Shown: one piece after another, positions 8,777 to 17,442 of the stretch
Layout: each line of letters starts with the position of its first letter
Position numbering within the stretch: position 1 is the stretch's first letter
Source of the DNA: GCA-2686265 sp036010965
Lineage (GTDB): Bacteria > Planctomycetota > UBA1135 > GCA-002686595
Length of the DNA: 56,317 bases
NCBI GenBank assembly: GCA_036010965.1
Contig: DASCMO010000128.1
Location: forward strand, 1 to 56,317
Direction: 5' to 3'
The notes under the pieces: model-generated
Database searches by the model: none
What the model was told of the DNA's origin: nothing
The model's input: only the letters and a program-made list of their open reading frames with translations
Made by a program: the position numbers and the translations under genes

Positions 8777-8855
8777 GTTCTTCAGTTGTGTGGCCGGCCG
8801 GTATGGGTGTGCCGGCCTGTGGTTCAATTCGCCCGCTGGGCCCGATCAGCTGCTG

Positions 8856-8874
8856 GAATCCAGATTCTGGAATC
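8856..8874. promoter_or_regulatory. Three alternating GAATC/GATTC half-sites
   Basis: GAATC, GATTC and GAATC occur with exactly 2 bp between each pair, so neighbouring half-sites form two overlapping inverted repeats with 7-bp periodicity. The element sits in the 236-bp gap between the Cys-rich lipoprotein gene (-) and the Smr gene (+), a sensible place for an operator. No binding protein can be named. Nothing else stands out in this gap apart from an A6 run at about 8909-8914. Confidence 0.35.
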
Positions 8875-9012
8875 CCAATCCTGCGGGGGCCGCGCCGGGC
8901 GGTTGTCAAAAAACCCCGGGCGACCATCGCCCAGGCTTCTCCAAGCTACGGATGCTTCGCCCGCGCGTGGTGGCAAACTCCAGTAAAACCATCGTGAAGG
9001 GAGATTCGCGAG

Positions 9013-9324
9013 ATGAGAGACCAATCTGAGCCCTCCCAGGCCGGTCGAGAGATCGATCTACACGGCTTGAGACCCGAGCAGGCCCTGCGAAGCCTGTTCA
9101 GCGGCCTTCAGACCGCCCGCGTCCGGGGCTGGACGAAGGTGGTCGTCATCACCGGCCGCGGCTGGGGCAACGCCCGCCAGGAGCCGATCCTGCGGGGCAA
9201 GGTGGAAACCTGGCTGCAAGGGCAGCAGGCCCGCCGCGTGGGGGTGAAGTCCTTCAGCCGCCAAAGCCACGGAGGCGCTCTCGATGTGAACCTGAGGGCG
9301 CCGGGAGAGGCCGAGGGAGCTTGA
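9013..9324 (+). CDS. Smr-domain protein
   Basis: A 103-residue protein that is essentially one Smr (small MutS-related) domain. The opening REIDLHGLRPEQAL is the conserved DLHG element, and KVVVITGRGWGN corresponds to the conserved glycine loop, followed by LRGKVETWL. Smr domains bind branched or nicked nucleic acids and can have nuclease activity; stand-alone versions have been tied to mRNA quality control and DNA repair. A good Shine-Dalgarno (AAGGGAGA, 8997-9004) lies 8 nt before the ATG, in contrast to the SD-less genes elsewhere in the window. Confidence 0.85.
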   Translation: MRDQSEPSQAGREIDLHGLRPEQALRSLFSGLQTARVRGWTKVVVITGRGWGNARQEPILRGKVETWLQGQQARRVGVKSFSRQSHGGALDVNLRAPGEAEGA

Positions 9325-9383
9325 CGGGAGCCGACCCGGCCGCACCATAGGCCCCTGCCGGTCGAGGAGCGCTCGGCCGGGGA

Positions 9384-9977
9384 ATGACCATGAGGAGCAT
9401 TAGCGTGAGGCACACCTTCCACAGCCTGGCCGTGATCGCAGCGCTGACCCTGTCCGGCTGCCTGTCCCCTTCGGCCGAGCTCGAGAGCATGCACGCCAAC
9501 AGCATGCGGGAGATCGGCCAAGGCAATCTCATGACCTCCCTCGGAACCGAATACGAGGAGAACCAGCAGCGGCGCATCGAACGCGTACACGAGCTCGCAC
9601 GCTCGGGCGACGTCAGCAGCGCGGACGACCACTACTACGCCGGGTTGATCCTCGCTTCTTCCTCTCGGAGGGAAGACCTGGAGCTAGCGCAGACCATGGG
9701 CCTCGCGGCGGGCGAACTGGGCGAGCCGCGCGGCTACCGGATCGCCGCCGAGGTCATCGACAAGGGCCTGCGCATCAAGGGCGAGCCCCAGCGCTACGGG
9801 ACGCAGATCAGCTACCTGCCGGTGTTGAAGGAGTGGCGGCTCGATCCGCTCGATCCGCGCACGACAGACGAAGAGCGGCGCGCCATGGGAGTGGCGCCGC
9901 TGGCCGAGCTGAAGGAGCGCGAGCGCCTGGTGAACCTGCCCGCGAAGATGGACGCCGGCGGCGAACAGGCGCCCTAG
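9384..9977 (+). CDS. Lipoprotein, DUF6624-like
   Basis: A 197-residue lipoprotein: signal peptide with lipobox LSGC (Cys26). The C-terminal half has the order RYGTQ, then WRLDPLD, then ERRAMGVAPLAE, resembling the DUF6624 pattern of YGTQ followed by a short PLxD segment and RRxxxGLPPLxE; I hold this only loosely. Molecular function is unknown. The middle region (residues 60-130) is helical and TPR-like in character. ATG codons at 9384 and 9390 are both possible. The SGNH hydrolase gene follows after 23 nt, probably in one transcript. Confidence 0.6.
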   Translation: MTMRSISVRHTFHSLAVIAALTLSGCLSPSAELESMHANSMREIGQGNLMTSLGTEYEENQQRRIERVHELARSGDVSSADDHYYAGLILASSSRREDLELAQTMGLAAGELGEPRGYRIAAEVIDKGLRIKGEPQRYGTQISYLPVLKEWRLDPLDPRTTDEERRAMGVAPLAELKERERLVNLPAKMDAGGEQAP

Positions 9978-10000
9978 CCGCCATCCCTACAGCGACAGCC

Positions 10001-11131
10001 ATGAGGCCCTCTTCCGTCACGGCTCGCGCGGCCCTGTTCCTCGGCACGCTCGCCCTATTGGGGGGCATCGGAGAGATCGGCCTGCGCCTGGCCGATTACT
10101 ACCCCCTGCGAGAGCTCCACGCCCAGGACTGGCACGAGTCGTTCATCCGCGCCTCGGAGGACCCCGTACTGCGTTACGAGCTAGTCCCCGGAGCCACCGG
10201 ATACGGCTGGGGCTGCAAGATCGAGATCAACAGCCACGGATTCCGGGGCAAGGAGGTCTCCCTCGCGGCGCCCGCGGAAGTCATCCGGATCGCGGCCATC
10301 GGCGACTCGGTCACCTTCGGCAACAAGCTCCCGGTGGAGTACGCCTACCCCGCGCAGCTCGAGTCGTCCTTGACCGACAACGGGTTCGCGGCGGAGGTGC
10401 TGAACCTGGGAGTCGGAGGCTACGACATCCTGCAGAGCGTGGTCTTCCTGGAGCGCACGGGGCTCGCCTTCCACCCCGACGTCGTCGTCCTCGGCTACTG
10501 CGTCAACGACATAGGCGCCGTCTCGCTCTCGCGCCACTACATCGAGGGCGCGGACGAGTACAGCGCTTGGATCTATGGCCTACGCATAGCCCAGTGGTTT
10601 CGAGTCAAGCGCGACTTCAATGAGCTCATGGCCGATCTCACGGAGCGCAACGAGCCCGATCGCTTCCGACTCGAAAACGAGGGGTTCATCGCAAGCTTCG
10701 ATGACGATCCGACGATGCTGGCCCAGCTGCGCGACGTCGAGAAGCTACTGCGAGACTTCGACATCCCGGACGGACACGCCTACCTCCCCTGGTACGCGTC
10801 GGTGCCCCACGTGGGGAAACTGCGCGCCTCCCTGGGGCGGCTCGCGCAACTGGCGCAGGAGCACGGCTTCCGACCGCTCGTCGCGATCATCCCGGTCCTG
10901 GGCGAAGGCGGGATGAACATCCTCTACGACCGGGCCTACGCCCTGGTGGAGATGGAAGCCCGCCGTGCCGGCCTGGACGTGGTCACCATGCGCACCATCG
11001 TGCGCGCCAACCGCCCTTCAACCCTGCGGGTCGAGCGCATGGACTTCATCCACTACAACGAGCGCGGCAACGCCGTGGTCGCACGCCGGATCGGGGGCTG
11101 GCTGGTGGAACAGGGCCTGTTCGAGCGCTGA
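10001..11131 (+). CDS. Membrane-anchored SGNH/GDSL hydrolase
   Basis: About 376 residues from the ATG at 10001; the longer open frame upstream overlaps the lipoprotein gene and has no signal-like sequence. One hydrophobic helix (residues 8-25) would act as a signal anchor. The hydrolase has block I AIGDSVTFGN (Asp102-Ser103), a GVGGYD element, GYCVND as block III, and a C-terminal DFIHYNERGN supplying the catalytic Asp and His. Likely a periplasmic esterase or acyl-ester hydrolase acting on a polysaccharide or lipid; substrate not determinable. It lies 23 nt after the lipoprotein gene and before the methionine operon on the same strand. Confidence 0.8.
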   Translation: MRPSSVTARAALFLGTLALLGGIGEIGLRLADYYPLRELHAQDWHESFIRASEDPVLRYELVPGATGYGWGCKIEINSHGFRGKEVSLAAPAEVIRIAAIGDSVTFGNKLPVEYAYPAQLESSLTDNGFAAEVLNLGVGGYDILQSVVFLERTGLAFHPDVVVLGYCVNDIGAVSLSRHYIEGADEYSAWIYGLRIAQWFRVKRDFNELMADLTERNEPDRFRLENEGFIASFDDDPTMLAQLRDVEKLLRDFDIPDGHAYLPWYASVPHVGKLRASLGRLAQLAQEHGFRPLVAIIPVLGEGGMNILYDRAYALVEMEARRAGLDVVTMRTIVRANRPSTLRVERMDFIHYNERGNAVVARRIGGWLVEQGLFER

Positions 11132-11172
11132 CGGATTCCCACTGGAAAGGACCGGGGAACCGTCCCAAGGAG

Positions 11173-11204
11173 TGATATCATTCCATCTGGATTGCAAGAT
11201 ATCT
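11173..11204 (+). promoter_or_regulatory. Candidate operator of the SahR-like regulator
   Basis: Two copies of GATATC (11174-11179 and 11198-11203), each at the centre of an 8-bp palindrome, have centres 24 bp apart. Between them lies an imperfect inverted repeat ATTCCA-TC-TGGATT (11180-11193, five of six pairs). The downstream palindrome ends 8 nt before the regulator start and overlaps a possible -10 (TATCTA, 11200-11205). This is the layout expected for an autorepressing ArsR-type protein binding as multiple dimers. Confidence 0.5.
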
Positions 11205-11211
11205 ACGCTCC

Positions 11212-12144
11212 ATGATCGGTCTCACCAGTACTTCGCGCCTACTCAAGGCCCTGGCGGAGGAGACGCGCCTGCGCATCCTCCACCTGCTGGCCCGCGAGGA
11301 GCTGTCGGGCACGGACCTGATGGAGATCCTCAATGTGGGCCAGAGCCGGATCTCCACCCACCTCGCGCTCCTGAAGGAGGTCGGCCTGGTCAACGACCGG
11401 CGCGTCGGGCGCCGCACGCACCACTCGATCGCCCCCGGCCCGGCCGCCGGCCTGTGGGAGATGGCCCTCGCTGCCAGCGGCACGACGCCCGAGTTCGAGG
11501 CCGACCTGGCCGGACTCGAGGCCCTGCGCGCGCGGCGCAAGGAGGCCACGCGCGCGTACTTCGATCGCGTCGCCGCCACCTTCGGCGAGGAGCTGCTACC
11601 GGGCCGCACATGGGAAGGCCTGGCGCGCGCCCTGCTCCAGCTCGCGCCCCGCGGGCGCTACATCGACCTCGGCATCGGCGACGGCCTGCTGACCCTCATG
11701 CTGGCGGAAGTCGCCGAGACCGTGACGGCTGTGGACATCTCGCCCGAGATGCTCTCCCAGCTCGAACGACGCGCCCGCGAGCGAGGGATCGAGAACATCG
11801 ATTGGATCGAGGCGGAGATCGAGGACTTGCCCCTGCCCGACGCCTCCCACGAGTGCGCCGTCCTCAGCCAGGCCCTTCATCACGCAGCTCTCCCCGAGCG
11901 AGCATTGCGGGAAGCGTGGCGCGTGCTCGCACCTGGTGGCCGCGTCCTGGTGATCGACCTCCTGGCCCACACCGAGGTGTGGGTGCGCGACAAGCACCAG
12001 CACGAGCACCTGGGCTTCACGGAGGCCGCCCTCTCCAACCTCCTGACCACTGCCGGGTTCGAGCATGTCCGCGTCCAGCGCGCTGCTCGCGACCCCCACC
12101 CCCCCCACTTCATGACCCTGGTCGCCACGGGAATCCGAACATGA
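11212..12144 (+). CDS. sahR: ArsR-family regulator fused to methyltransferase fold (SahR-like)
   Basis: A 310-residue two-domain protein. Residues 5-80 are an ArsR-type winged helix (LKALAEETRLRILHLLAREE, then SRISTHLALLKEVGLV). Residues 110-310 are a class I SAM-dependent methyltransferase fold with a glycine loop YIDLGIGDGLLTLML (Asp152) and LSQALHHA. This architecture next to metH matches SahR, a regulator described in Proteobacteria that senses S-adenosylhomocysteine with a methylase-like domain and represses SAM-cycle genes. Here the stop overlaps the metH ATG (ATGA), so the two are translationally coupled. A palindromic element directly upstream fits autoregulation. True methyltransferase activity cannot be excluded; the gene symbol is by architecture and context. 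Confidence 0.75.
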   Translation: MIGLTSTSRLLKALAEETRLRILHLLAREELSGTDLMEILNVGQSRISTHLALLKEVGLVNDRRVGRRTHHSIAPGPAAGLWEMALAASGTTPEFEADLAGLEALRARRKEATRAYFDRVAATFGEELLPGRTWEGLARALLQLAPRGRYIDLGIGDGLLTLMLAEVAETVTAVDISPEMLSQLERRARERGIENIDWIEAEIEDLPLPDASHECAVLSQALHHAALPERALREAWRVLAPGGRVLVIDLLAHTEVWVRDKHQHEHLGFTEAALSNLLTTAGFEHVRVQRAARDPHPPHFMTLVATGIRT

Positions 12145-15100
12145 CCTCTCCCTCGATCCTCTCGGCGCTCGACCTCCGGGTGCTCGTCATGGACGGCGCC
12201 ATGGGAACCCAGATCCACGCCGCCGACCTGGAGCTGGAGCGGGACTATCACGGCCAGGAGAACTGCTGCGAGATCATCAACCTCACGCGGCCCGAGGTCG
12301 TGCGCTCGATCCACGAGGCCTACCTGGCTGTGGGCTGCGACGCCGTCGAGACCAACACCTTCAGCGGCGGCGCCCTGGTCCTGGCCGAGTTTGACCTCGC
12401 CGACCGCACGCGAGAGATCAACCGTGCCGCGGCGATCATCGCCCGCGAGGCTGCCGACGGCTTCGCGACCTCCGAGCGGCCGCGCTTCGTCCTCGGCTCC
12501 ATGGGGCCCGGCACCAAGCTGCCGACCCTCGGTCAGGCCACCTACGCCCAGCTCAAGGCGTCCTACACGGAGCAGGCCCTGGGCCTGACCGACGGCGGCG
12601 TGGACGCCTTTCTGATCGAGACCTGCCAGGACCCCTTGCAGACCAAGGCCGCGATCAGTGCCGCCCTCGCTGCCCGGGCGCAGGCGGGGACCGAGACCTC
12701 CATCTTCGTCAGCGTCACGATGGAGGTCACCGGCACGATGCTGGTCGGCACCGAGATGGCCGCGGCCCTGGCACTGCTCGACCCCTATCCGATCGATCTC
12801 CTTAGCCTCAACTGCGCCACGGGACCGCGCGAGATGGGCGAGCACGTGCGCCTCCTCGGCCAGGCCTGCACGAAGCTCATCGGCGTCTACCCCAACGCCG
12901 GCCTGCCGCAACTGGTGGACGGCCAGCCCTTCTACCCCCTGACGCCCGAAGAACTCGCCGACTGGTTGCAGCGCTTCGTGGAGGAAGACGGCGTGAACCT
13001 CGTCGGAGGCTGCTGCGGAACGACCCCCCAGCACCTCGAGGCCGTCGTGCGCGCCATCGGGGAGCGCGCGCCTCGCGAGCGCAAAGTGGACACCCCTCCA
13101 CAGGTGACGAGCATCTACGGAGCGACCACCCTGGAGCAGGAGTCCTCGGTACTGCTGATCGGCGAGCGCTCCAACGCCAGCGGCAGCCGCGCGTTTCGAC
13201 AGCACCTGCTCGAGGAGAATGTCGACGCGATGGTCCAGATGGGGCGCGAGCAGGTGCGCGACGGGAGCCACGTACTCGATGTCTGCGCGGCCTATGTCGG
13301 GCGCGACGAGATGGTGGACATGACGCGCGTGATCGAACGCTACCGAACGGATGTGCCCGTACCGTTGATGATCGACAGTACGGACGAGAAGGTCCTGCGC
13401 GAGGCTCTGGAGCTCTGCGGGGGGCGCTGCATCATCAACTCCATCAACCTCGAGGACGGACTCGAGCGCTGTGAACACGTGCTGCCCTTGGCCAGAGAGC
13501 ACGGCGCGGCGGTGGTCGCCCTGACGATCGACGAGGAGGGCATGGCCAAGACTGCGGACGAGAAGGTCCGCATCGCGCGCCGCATCCACGATATCTGTGT
13601 CGATGATCACGGCTTGCGATCGGAGGACCTGCTCTTCGACGTCCTGACCTTCACCATCTGTACCGGCAACGAGGACGATCGGCGCCTCGGCCTGGAGACC
13701 CTCGAAGGAATCCGTCGGGTGAAGGAGGAGTTGCCGGGCGTCGGGCTGCTGCTCGGACTCTCAAACATCTCCTTCGGCATCAACCCCGCGGCCCGCCACG
13801 TACTCAACTCGGTCTTCCTGCACCACGCTCAGGAGGCCGGCCTGACGGCCGCGATCCTCCACTCCGGTCGCATCGAGCCCCTGCACCACATCGACGAGAA
13901 GGTGCGCCAGATCGCCGAGGACCTGATCTTCGACCGGCGGCGGCCGGGCTACGACCCGCTGGGGGAGTTCATGGGGCTGTTCGAGGGCGTCGGCGTGAAG
14001 GCCCGCGCGGAGCGGGCCATACCTGAGGACGTCTTCGATCGCCTCCAGTGGCGCATCGTCGAGGGCGAACGCGAGGGCCTCGAAGCCGATCTCGACCTCG
14101 CCATGGAGTCACGCCCCGCCCTGGAGATCATCAACACGGTACTGCTGGCCGGCATGGGCATCGTCGGTGACCTGTTCGGCCGCGGGGAGATCCAACTCCC
14201 CTTCGTCCTGCAGTCCGCCCAGACGATGAAGAACGCCGTGCGCCACCTCGAGCCTCACCTCGACCGCGTGGAAGGCGACACGCTCGGAAAGATCGTGATC
14301 GCGACGGTACGCGGGGATGTACACGACATCGGCAAGAACCTGGTGGACATCATCCTCTCGAACAACGGCTACACGGTCTACAACATCGGGATCAAGCAGC
14401 CGATTCAGCACATCCTCGACGTCGTGCACGAGCACGACCCTGACGCGGTCGGCATGAGCGGCCTGCTCGTCAAGAGCACGGTCATCATGCGCGAGAACCT
14501 CGAGGAGATGAACAACCGCGGCGTCGATATCCCCGTAATCCTCGGCGGCGCCGCCCTGACGCGCAAGTACGTCGAGGACGACTGCCGGCGGATCTACAAG
14601 GGCCCGCTCTACTACGCGCGTGACGCCTTCGAGGGCCTGGACACCATCGCGCGCATCGTCGCCGGTGAAGAGCGACCCCAACCCATGGCACCGGCCTCCC
14701 CATCGTCCGCGAAGGCCGTCGCGCAGGCGGCCGAGGCCGTCACCGAGGTGGGCGGGAGGCCCGAGCTCAGCGAGGACCCCGGACTGCCCACGCGCCCCGA
14801 TATCGAGCGCGACATCGAGTACCCCGCGCCCCCTTTCCTGGGGCACCGACTGATCGAGTCGATCCAGCTCCAGAGCGTGATGCCCTACATCAACGAGAAG
14901 ACGCTCTTCCACTTTCAGTGGGGCTACCGGCGCAAGAATAGCTCCGTCGACTCGCACCGGCGCTTCACCGAGGAGCACGTCCGCCCCATCTACCACGAAC
15001 TGATGAAGCGCTGCGACGCCGAGGAGATCCTGCAGCCCAAGGCGGCTTACGGCTACTGGCCGTGCACGCCCGAGGGCGACACGCTCGTCCTGCTCGACCC

Positions 15101-15611
15101 GCAGGACCTGGGGCGGGAGGTCGCCCGCTTCGACTTCCCTCGCCAAAATGGCAAGAAGAACCTCTGCATCTCGGACTTCTTCCACTCCAGAAATGGAACG
15201 CCGGACACCGTCGCCCTGCAGGTCGTGACCGTCGGACAGGATGCATCCGACACGGCCCGCGAGTGGTTCGCCGAGGATCGCTACCAGGACTACCTGCACC
15301 TGCACGGTCTGTCCGTCGAGACCGCCGAGGGTCTCGCTGAGTACGTGCACCGCCAGATCCGCGGCGAGCTCGGATTCGCGGGCGAGGACGCGCGCGAGAT
15401 GCGCCAGCTGTTCAAGCAGGGGTATCGGGGTTCGCGCTACTCCTTCGGCTACCCTGCCTGCCCGAACCTCGAGGACCAGGAACAGATCCTCGCCCTCCTG
15501 CACGCCGACGAGCTGGGCATCGAGATCTCCGATGAGTTCCAGCTCTGGCCCGAACAGTCGACCTCAGCCATCGTGGTCCACCATCCCGACGCCCGCTACT
15601 TCACGATCTGA
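12141..15611 (+). CDS. metH: Cobalamin-dependent methionine synthase
   Basis: A 1156-residue MetH with all four modules. The homocysteine module (residues 1-320) has MDGAMGTQIH and zinc ligands Cys225, Cys291 and Cys292 (GGCCGTTPQH). The methyl-tetrahydrofolate module starts around LLIGERSNASGSRAF near 337. The cobalamin module has DVHDIGKNLV with His728 as the lower cobalt ligand. The activation module ends with RYSFGYPACP from Arg1099. It transfers the methyl group from 5-methyl-THF to homocysteine. The ATG at 12141 overlaps the regulator's stop; the much longer open frame upstream of it is a shadow. The activation domain implies reductive reactivation with SAM, though no reductase is nearby. 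Confidence 0.96.
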   Translation: MTSPSILSALDLRVLVMDGAMGTQIHAADLELERDYHGQENCCEIINLTRPEVVRSIHEAYLAVGCDAVETNTFSGGALVLAEFDLADRTREINRAAAIIAREAADGFATSERPRFVLGSMGPGTKLPTLGQATYAQLKASYTEQALGLTDGGVDAFLIETCQDPLQTKAAISAALAARAQAGTETSIFVSVTMEVTGTMLVGTEMAAALALLDPYPIDLLSLNCATGPREMGEHVRLLGQACTKLIGVYPNAGLPQLVDGQPFYPLTPEELADWLQRFVEEDGVNLVGGCCGTTPQHLEAVVRAIGERAPRERKVDTPPQVTSIYGATTLEQESSVLLIGERSNASGSRAFRQHLLEENVDAMVQMGREQVRDGSHVLDVCAAYVGRDEMVDMTRVIERYRTDVPVPLMIDSTDEKVLREALELCGGRCIINSINLEDGLERCEHVLPLAREHGAAVVALTIDEEGMAKTADEKVRIARRIHDICVDDHGLRSEDLLFDVLTFTICTGNEDDRRLGLETLEGIRRVKEELPGVGLLLGLSNISFGINPAARHVLNSVFLHHAQEAGLTAAILHSGRIEPLHHIDEKVRQIAEDLIFDRRRPGYDPLGEFMGLFEGVGVKARAERAIPEDVFDRLQWRIVEGEREGLEADLDLAMESRPALEIINTVLLAGMGIVGDLFGRGEIQLPFVLQSAQTMKNAVRHLEPHLDRVEGDTLGKIVIATVRGDVHDIGKNLVDIILSNNGYTVYNIGIKQPIQHILDVVHEHDPDAVGMSGLLVKSTVIMRENLEEMNNRGVDIPVILGGAALTRKYVEDDCRRIYKGPLYYARDAFEGLDTIARIVAGEERPQPMAPASPSSAKAVAQAAEAVTEVGGRPELSEDPGLPTRPDIERDIEYPAPPFLGHRLIESIQLQSVMPYINEKTLFHFQWGYRRKNSSVDSHRRFTEEHVRPIYHELMKRCDAEEILQPKAAYGYWPCTPEGDTLVLLDPQDLGREVARFDFPRQNGKKNLCISDFFHSRNGTPDTVALQVVTVGQDASDTAREWFAEDRYQDYLHLHGLSVETAEGLAEYVHRQIRGELGFAGEDAREMRQLFKQGYRGSRYSFGYPACPNLEDQEQILALLHADELGIEISDEFQLWPEQSTSAIVVHHPDARYFTI

Positions 15612-15613
15612 AC

Positions 15614-16273
15614 ATGCTCGAACGCATCCTCGAAACCGAAGCCATGGACTCGATCGCGGAGACCGAGAGCTACGACTCCATGGATCACACAGCGGCCAAC
15701 AACTCCTTCGTCGGGCGCCTCTTCGACCTCGGTGCGAGCGGGCGCATGCTCGACATCGGCACGGGGCCGGGACACATGCCACCGCTGATCTGTGACCGTG
15801 ACCCCGACGCGACGGTGGTCGGCGTGGACCTCGCCCAGCACATGATCGCCGCCGCGAAGAACAACCTCGCCAAGACCACCCACGGAGCGCGCATCGAATA
15901 CGTCCACATGGACGCCAAGGGGCTCAATTTTGCCGACGGCGAGTTCGACACGGTGTTCTCCAACACGATCCTGCACCACATCCCCGACCCGCGGCCCTTC
16001 CTGAGGGAGGCCCGGCGCGTCCTGCGGCCCGGAGGCACACTCCTCGTACGCGACCTCTTCCGACCGCCCTCCCGGGAGCAGCTCGAGGCCCTCGTCGCAG
16101 CCCACGCGGGCGAATGCACTGAACACCAGCGCGGGTTGTTCGCCGACAGCCTGCACGCCGCCTTCTCTCCCGAAGAGTTCCGGGATCTGGCAGACGAGAG
16201 TGGCCTCAAGCTGGCCGAGATCGTGATCGACAGCGACCGGCACATGTCCCTCCAGGCCCGGGCCGCGCGCTGA
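15614..16273 (+). CDS. Class I SAM-dependent methyltransferase
   Basis: A 219-residue methyltransferase (Methyltransf_11/25 type). Motif I is MLDIGTGPGHMPPL near residue 50, the acidic loop is VVGVDLAQHMI near 73, motif III is FDTVFSNTILHHIPDP near 112, and RRVLRPGGTLLVRDLF follows. The substrate is not evident. It begins 2 nt after the metH stop and is surely cotranscribed and subject to the same control; it would consume SAM and release SAH, linking it to the methyl cycle. Unlike the upstream regulator it has no DNA-binding domain. Confidence 0.85.
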   Translation: MLERILETEAMDSIAETESYDSMDHTAANNSFVGRLFDLGASGRMLDIGTGPGHMPPLICDRDPDATVVGVDLAQHMIAAAKNNLAKTTHGARIEYVHMDAKGLNFADGEFDTVFSNTILHHIPDPRPFLREARRVLRPGGTLLVRDLFRPPSREQLEALVAAHAGECTEHQRGLFADSLHAAFSPEEFRDLADESGLKLAEIVIDSDRHMSLQARAAR

Positions 16274-16296
16274 GGCCGGGTGTGGAAGAAGGGGCG

Positions 16297-17442
16297 ATGA
16301 AGCACTCTACACCCGCCGGCGAGCTGGCGCTGACCCTGGGAGGTGGCGGAGCGCGTGGCGCCTACCAGCTCGGCCTGCTATGCCACCTCGCGCGCCGCTT
16401 CCCTGACCTGGAGGTGCCAATCCTGACCGGGGTCTCCGCCGGCGGAATCAACGCGGCGTTCCTCGCCAACCACACGGGCAACTTCGCGCAGAAGGTCGAG
16501 GGCCTGCTAGAGCTGTGGCGCGGGATCACCGTCGACCAGGTCTTTCGGGTGGACGGCCGCTCGCTCTTCTCGCACGTCCTGCGCGGACTCGCCCAGCTCG
16601 CATGGTTCGGCGGCCGCGGAGGCTCGAAGGAGCTCCACGGAATGGTGGACACGAGTCCCCTGCGGGCACTCCTGGAGCGCAGCCTGGGGGGCGGGGACGG
16701 CGATCTGCCGGGCATCGAGAGCAACCTCGCCCAGCGCGATCTGCGTGCCGTCGCCCTGACGACCACGCGCTACGACACGGGCCAGACCGTGGTCTGGACG
16801 CAAGGCAGGGACATCTCCCTCTGGAAGCGCCCGCAGCGACTCGCGCGGGCCACAGCTCTGGGAGTGGAGCACGTCATGGCCTCCGCCGCCCTGCCCTGGC
16901 TGTTTCCGGCGGTGCAGATCGGAAAAAACTGGTACGGGGACGGCGGCGTGCGCCTGCACGCGCCCCTCGCGCCCGCCATCCACCTGGGCGCAAGTCGGAT
17001 CTTGGCCATCTCGACCCGCTACGGGCGCAACGATGCGGAGGTCGACCTGACAAAGACCGACCTCTACCCAGCCCCAGCCCAGGTCGCCGGGATCTTGCTC
17101 AACTCGATCTTCCTCGACCTCCTCGATCAGGACGCCCACAACCTTGAGCGCGTCAACGAGCTCCTGGCGCGCATTCCCGAGCAGGAGCGCGGCGACCTGC
17201 GACCGATCGACCTGCTCGTCCTGCGCCCTTCCCGTGATCTGGGCAAGCTGGCTGACGAGTACGAACCGACCCTGCCGCCGCTCTTCCGCTTCCTGACCCG
17301 CCGTCTGGGCACGCGCGAGAGCCGCAACCAGGACTTGCTGAGTCTGATCATGTTCCAGCCCGACTACATCGAGCAGCTCATCTCGACCGGCGAACGAGAT
17401 GCCGAGGAACACGCGGACGAGATCGCGGAGTTCCTGACCTAG
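16297..17442 (+). CDS. Patatin-like phospholipase
   Basis: About 381 residues. The ATG at 16297 is preferred over the GTG at 16282 because a purine-rich AGAAGGGG sits just before it. The patatin catalytic set is complete: oxyanion loop GGGGARGAYQ (15-24), nucleophile elbow GVSAGG (Ser47), and DGG (Asp215). No signal peptide is present, so it is probably cytosolic or membrane-associated, hydrolysing acyl esters of lipids. The gene follows the methyltransferase after 23 nt and may be the operon's last gene. It ends tail-to-tail with the next gene, sharing CTAG at 17439-17442. Confidence 0.9.
   Translation: MKHSTPAGELALTLGGGGARGAYQLGLLCHLARRFPDLEVPILTGVSAGGINAAFLANHTGNFAQKVEGLLELWRGITVDQVFRVDGRSLFSHVLRGLAQLAWFGGRGGSKELHGMVDTSPLRALLERSLGGGDGDLPGIESNLAQRDLRAVALTTTRYDTGQTVVWTQGRDISLWKRPQRLARATALGVEHVMASAALPWLFPAVQIGKNWYGDGGVRLHAPLAPAIHLGASRILAISTRYGRNDAEVDLTKTDLYPAPAQVAGILLNSIFLDLLDQDAHNLERVNELLARIPEQERGDLRPIDLLVLRPSRDLGKLADEYEPTLPPLFRFLTRRLGTRESRNQDLLSLIMFQPDYIEQLISTGERDAEEHADEIAEFLT

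Noticed and set aside
10965..12140. Long open frame ahead of metH giving a 1548-residue product
   Set aside because: It is Arg/Pro-rich, antisense-like in composition, and covered by the SahR-like gene in another frame; the metH domain starts at the ATG at 12141.
17439..17442. CTAG shared by two convergent stop codons
   Set aside because: A neat overlap but CTAG is its own reverse complement, so tail-to-tail TAG stops share it easily; no biological signal implied.
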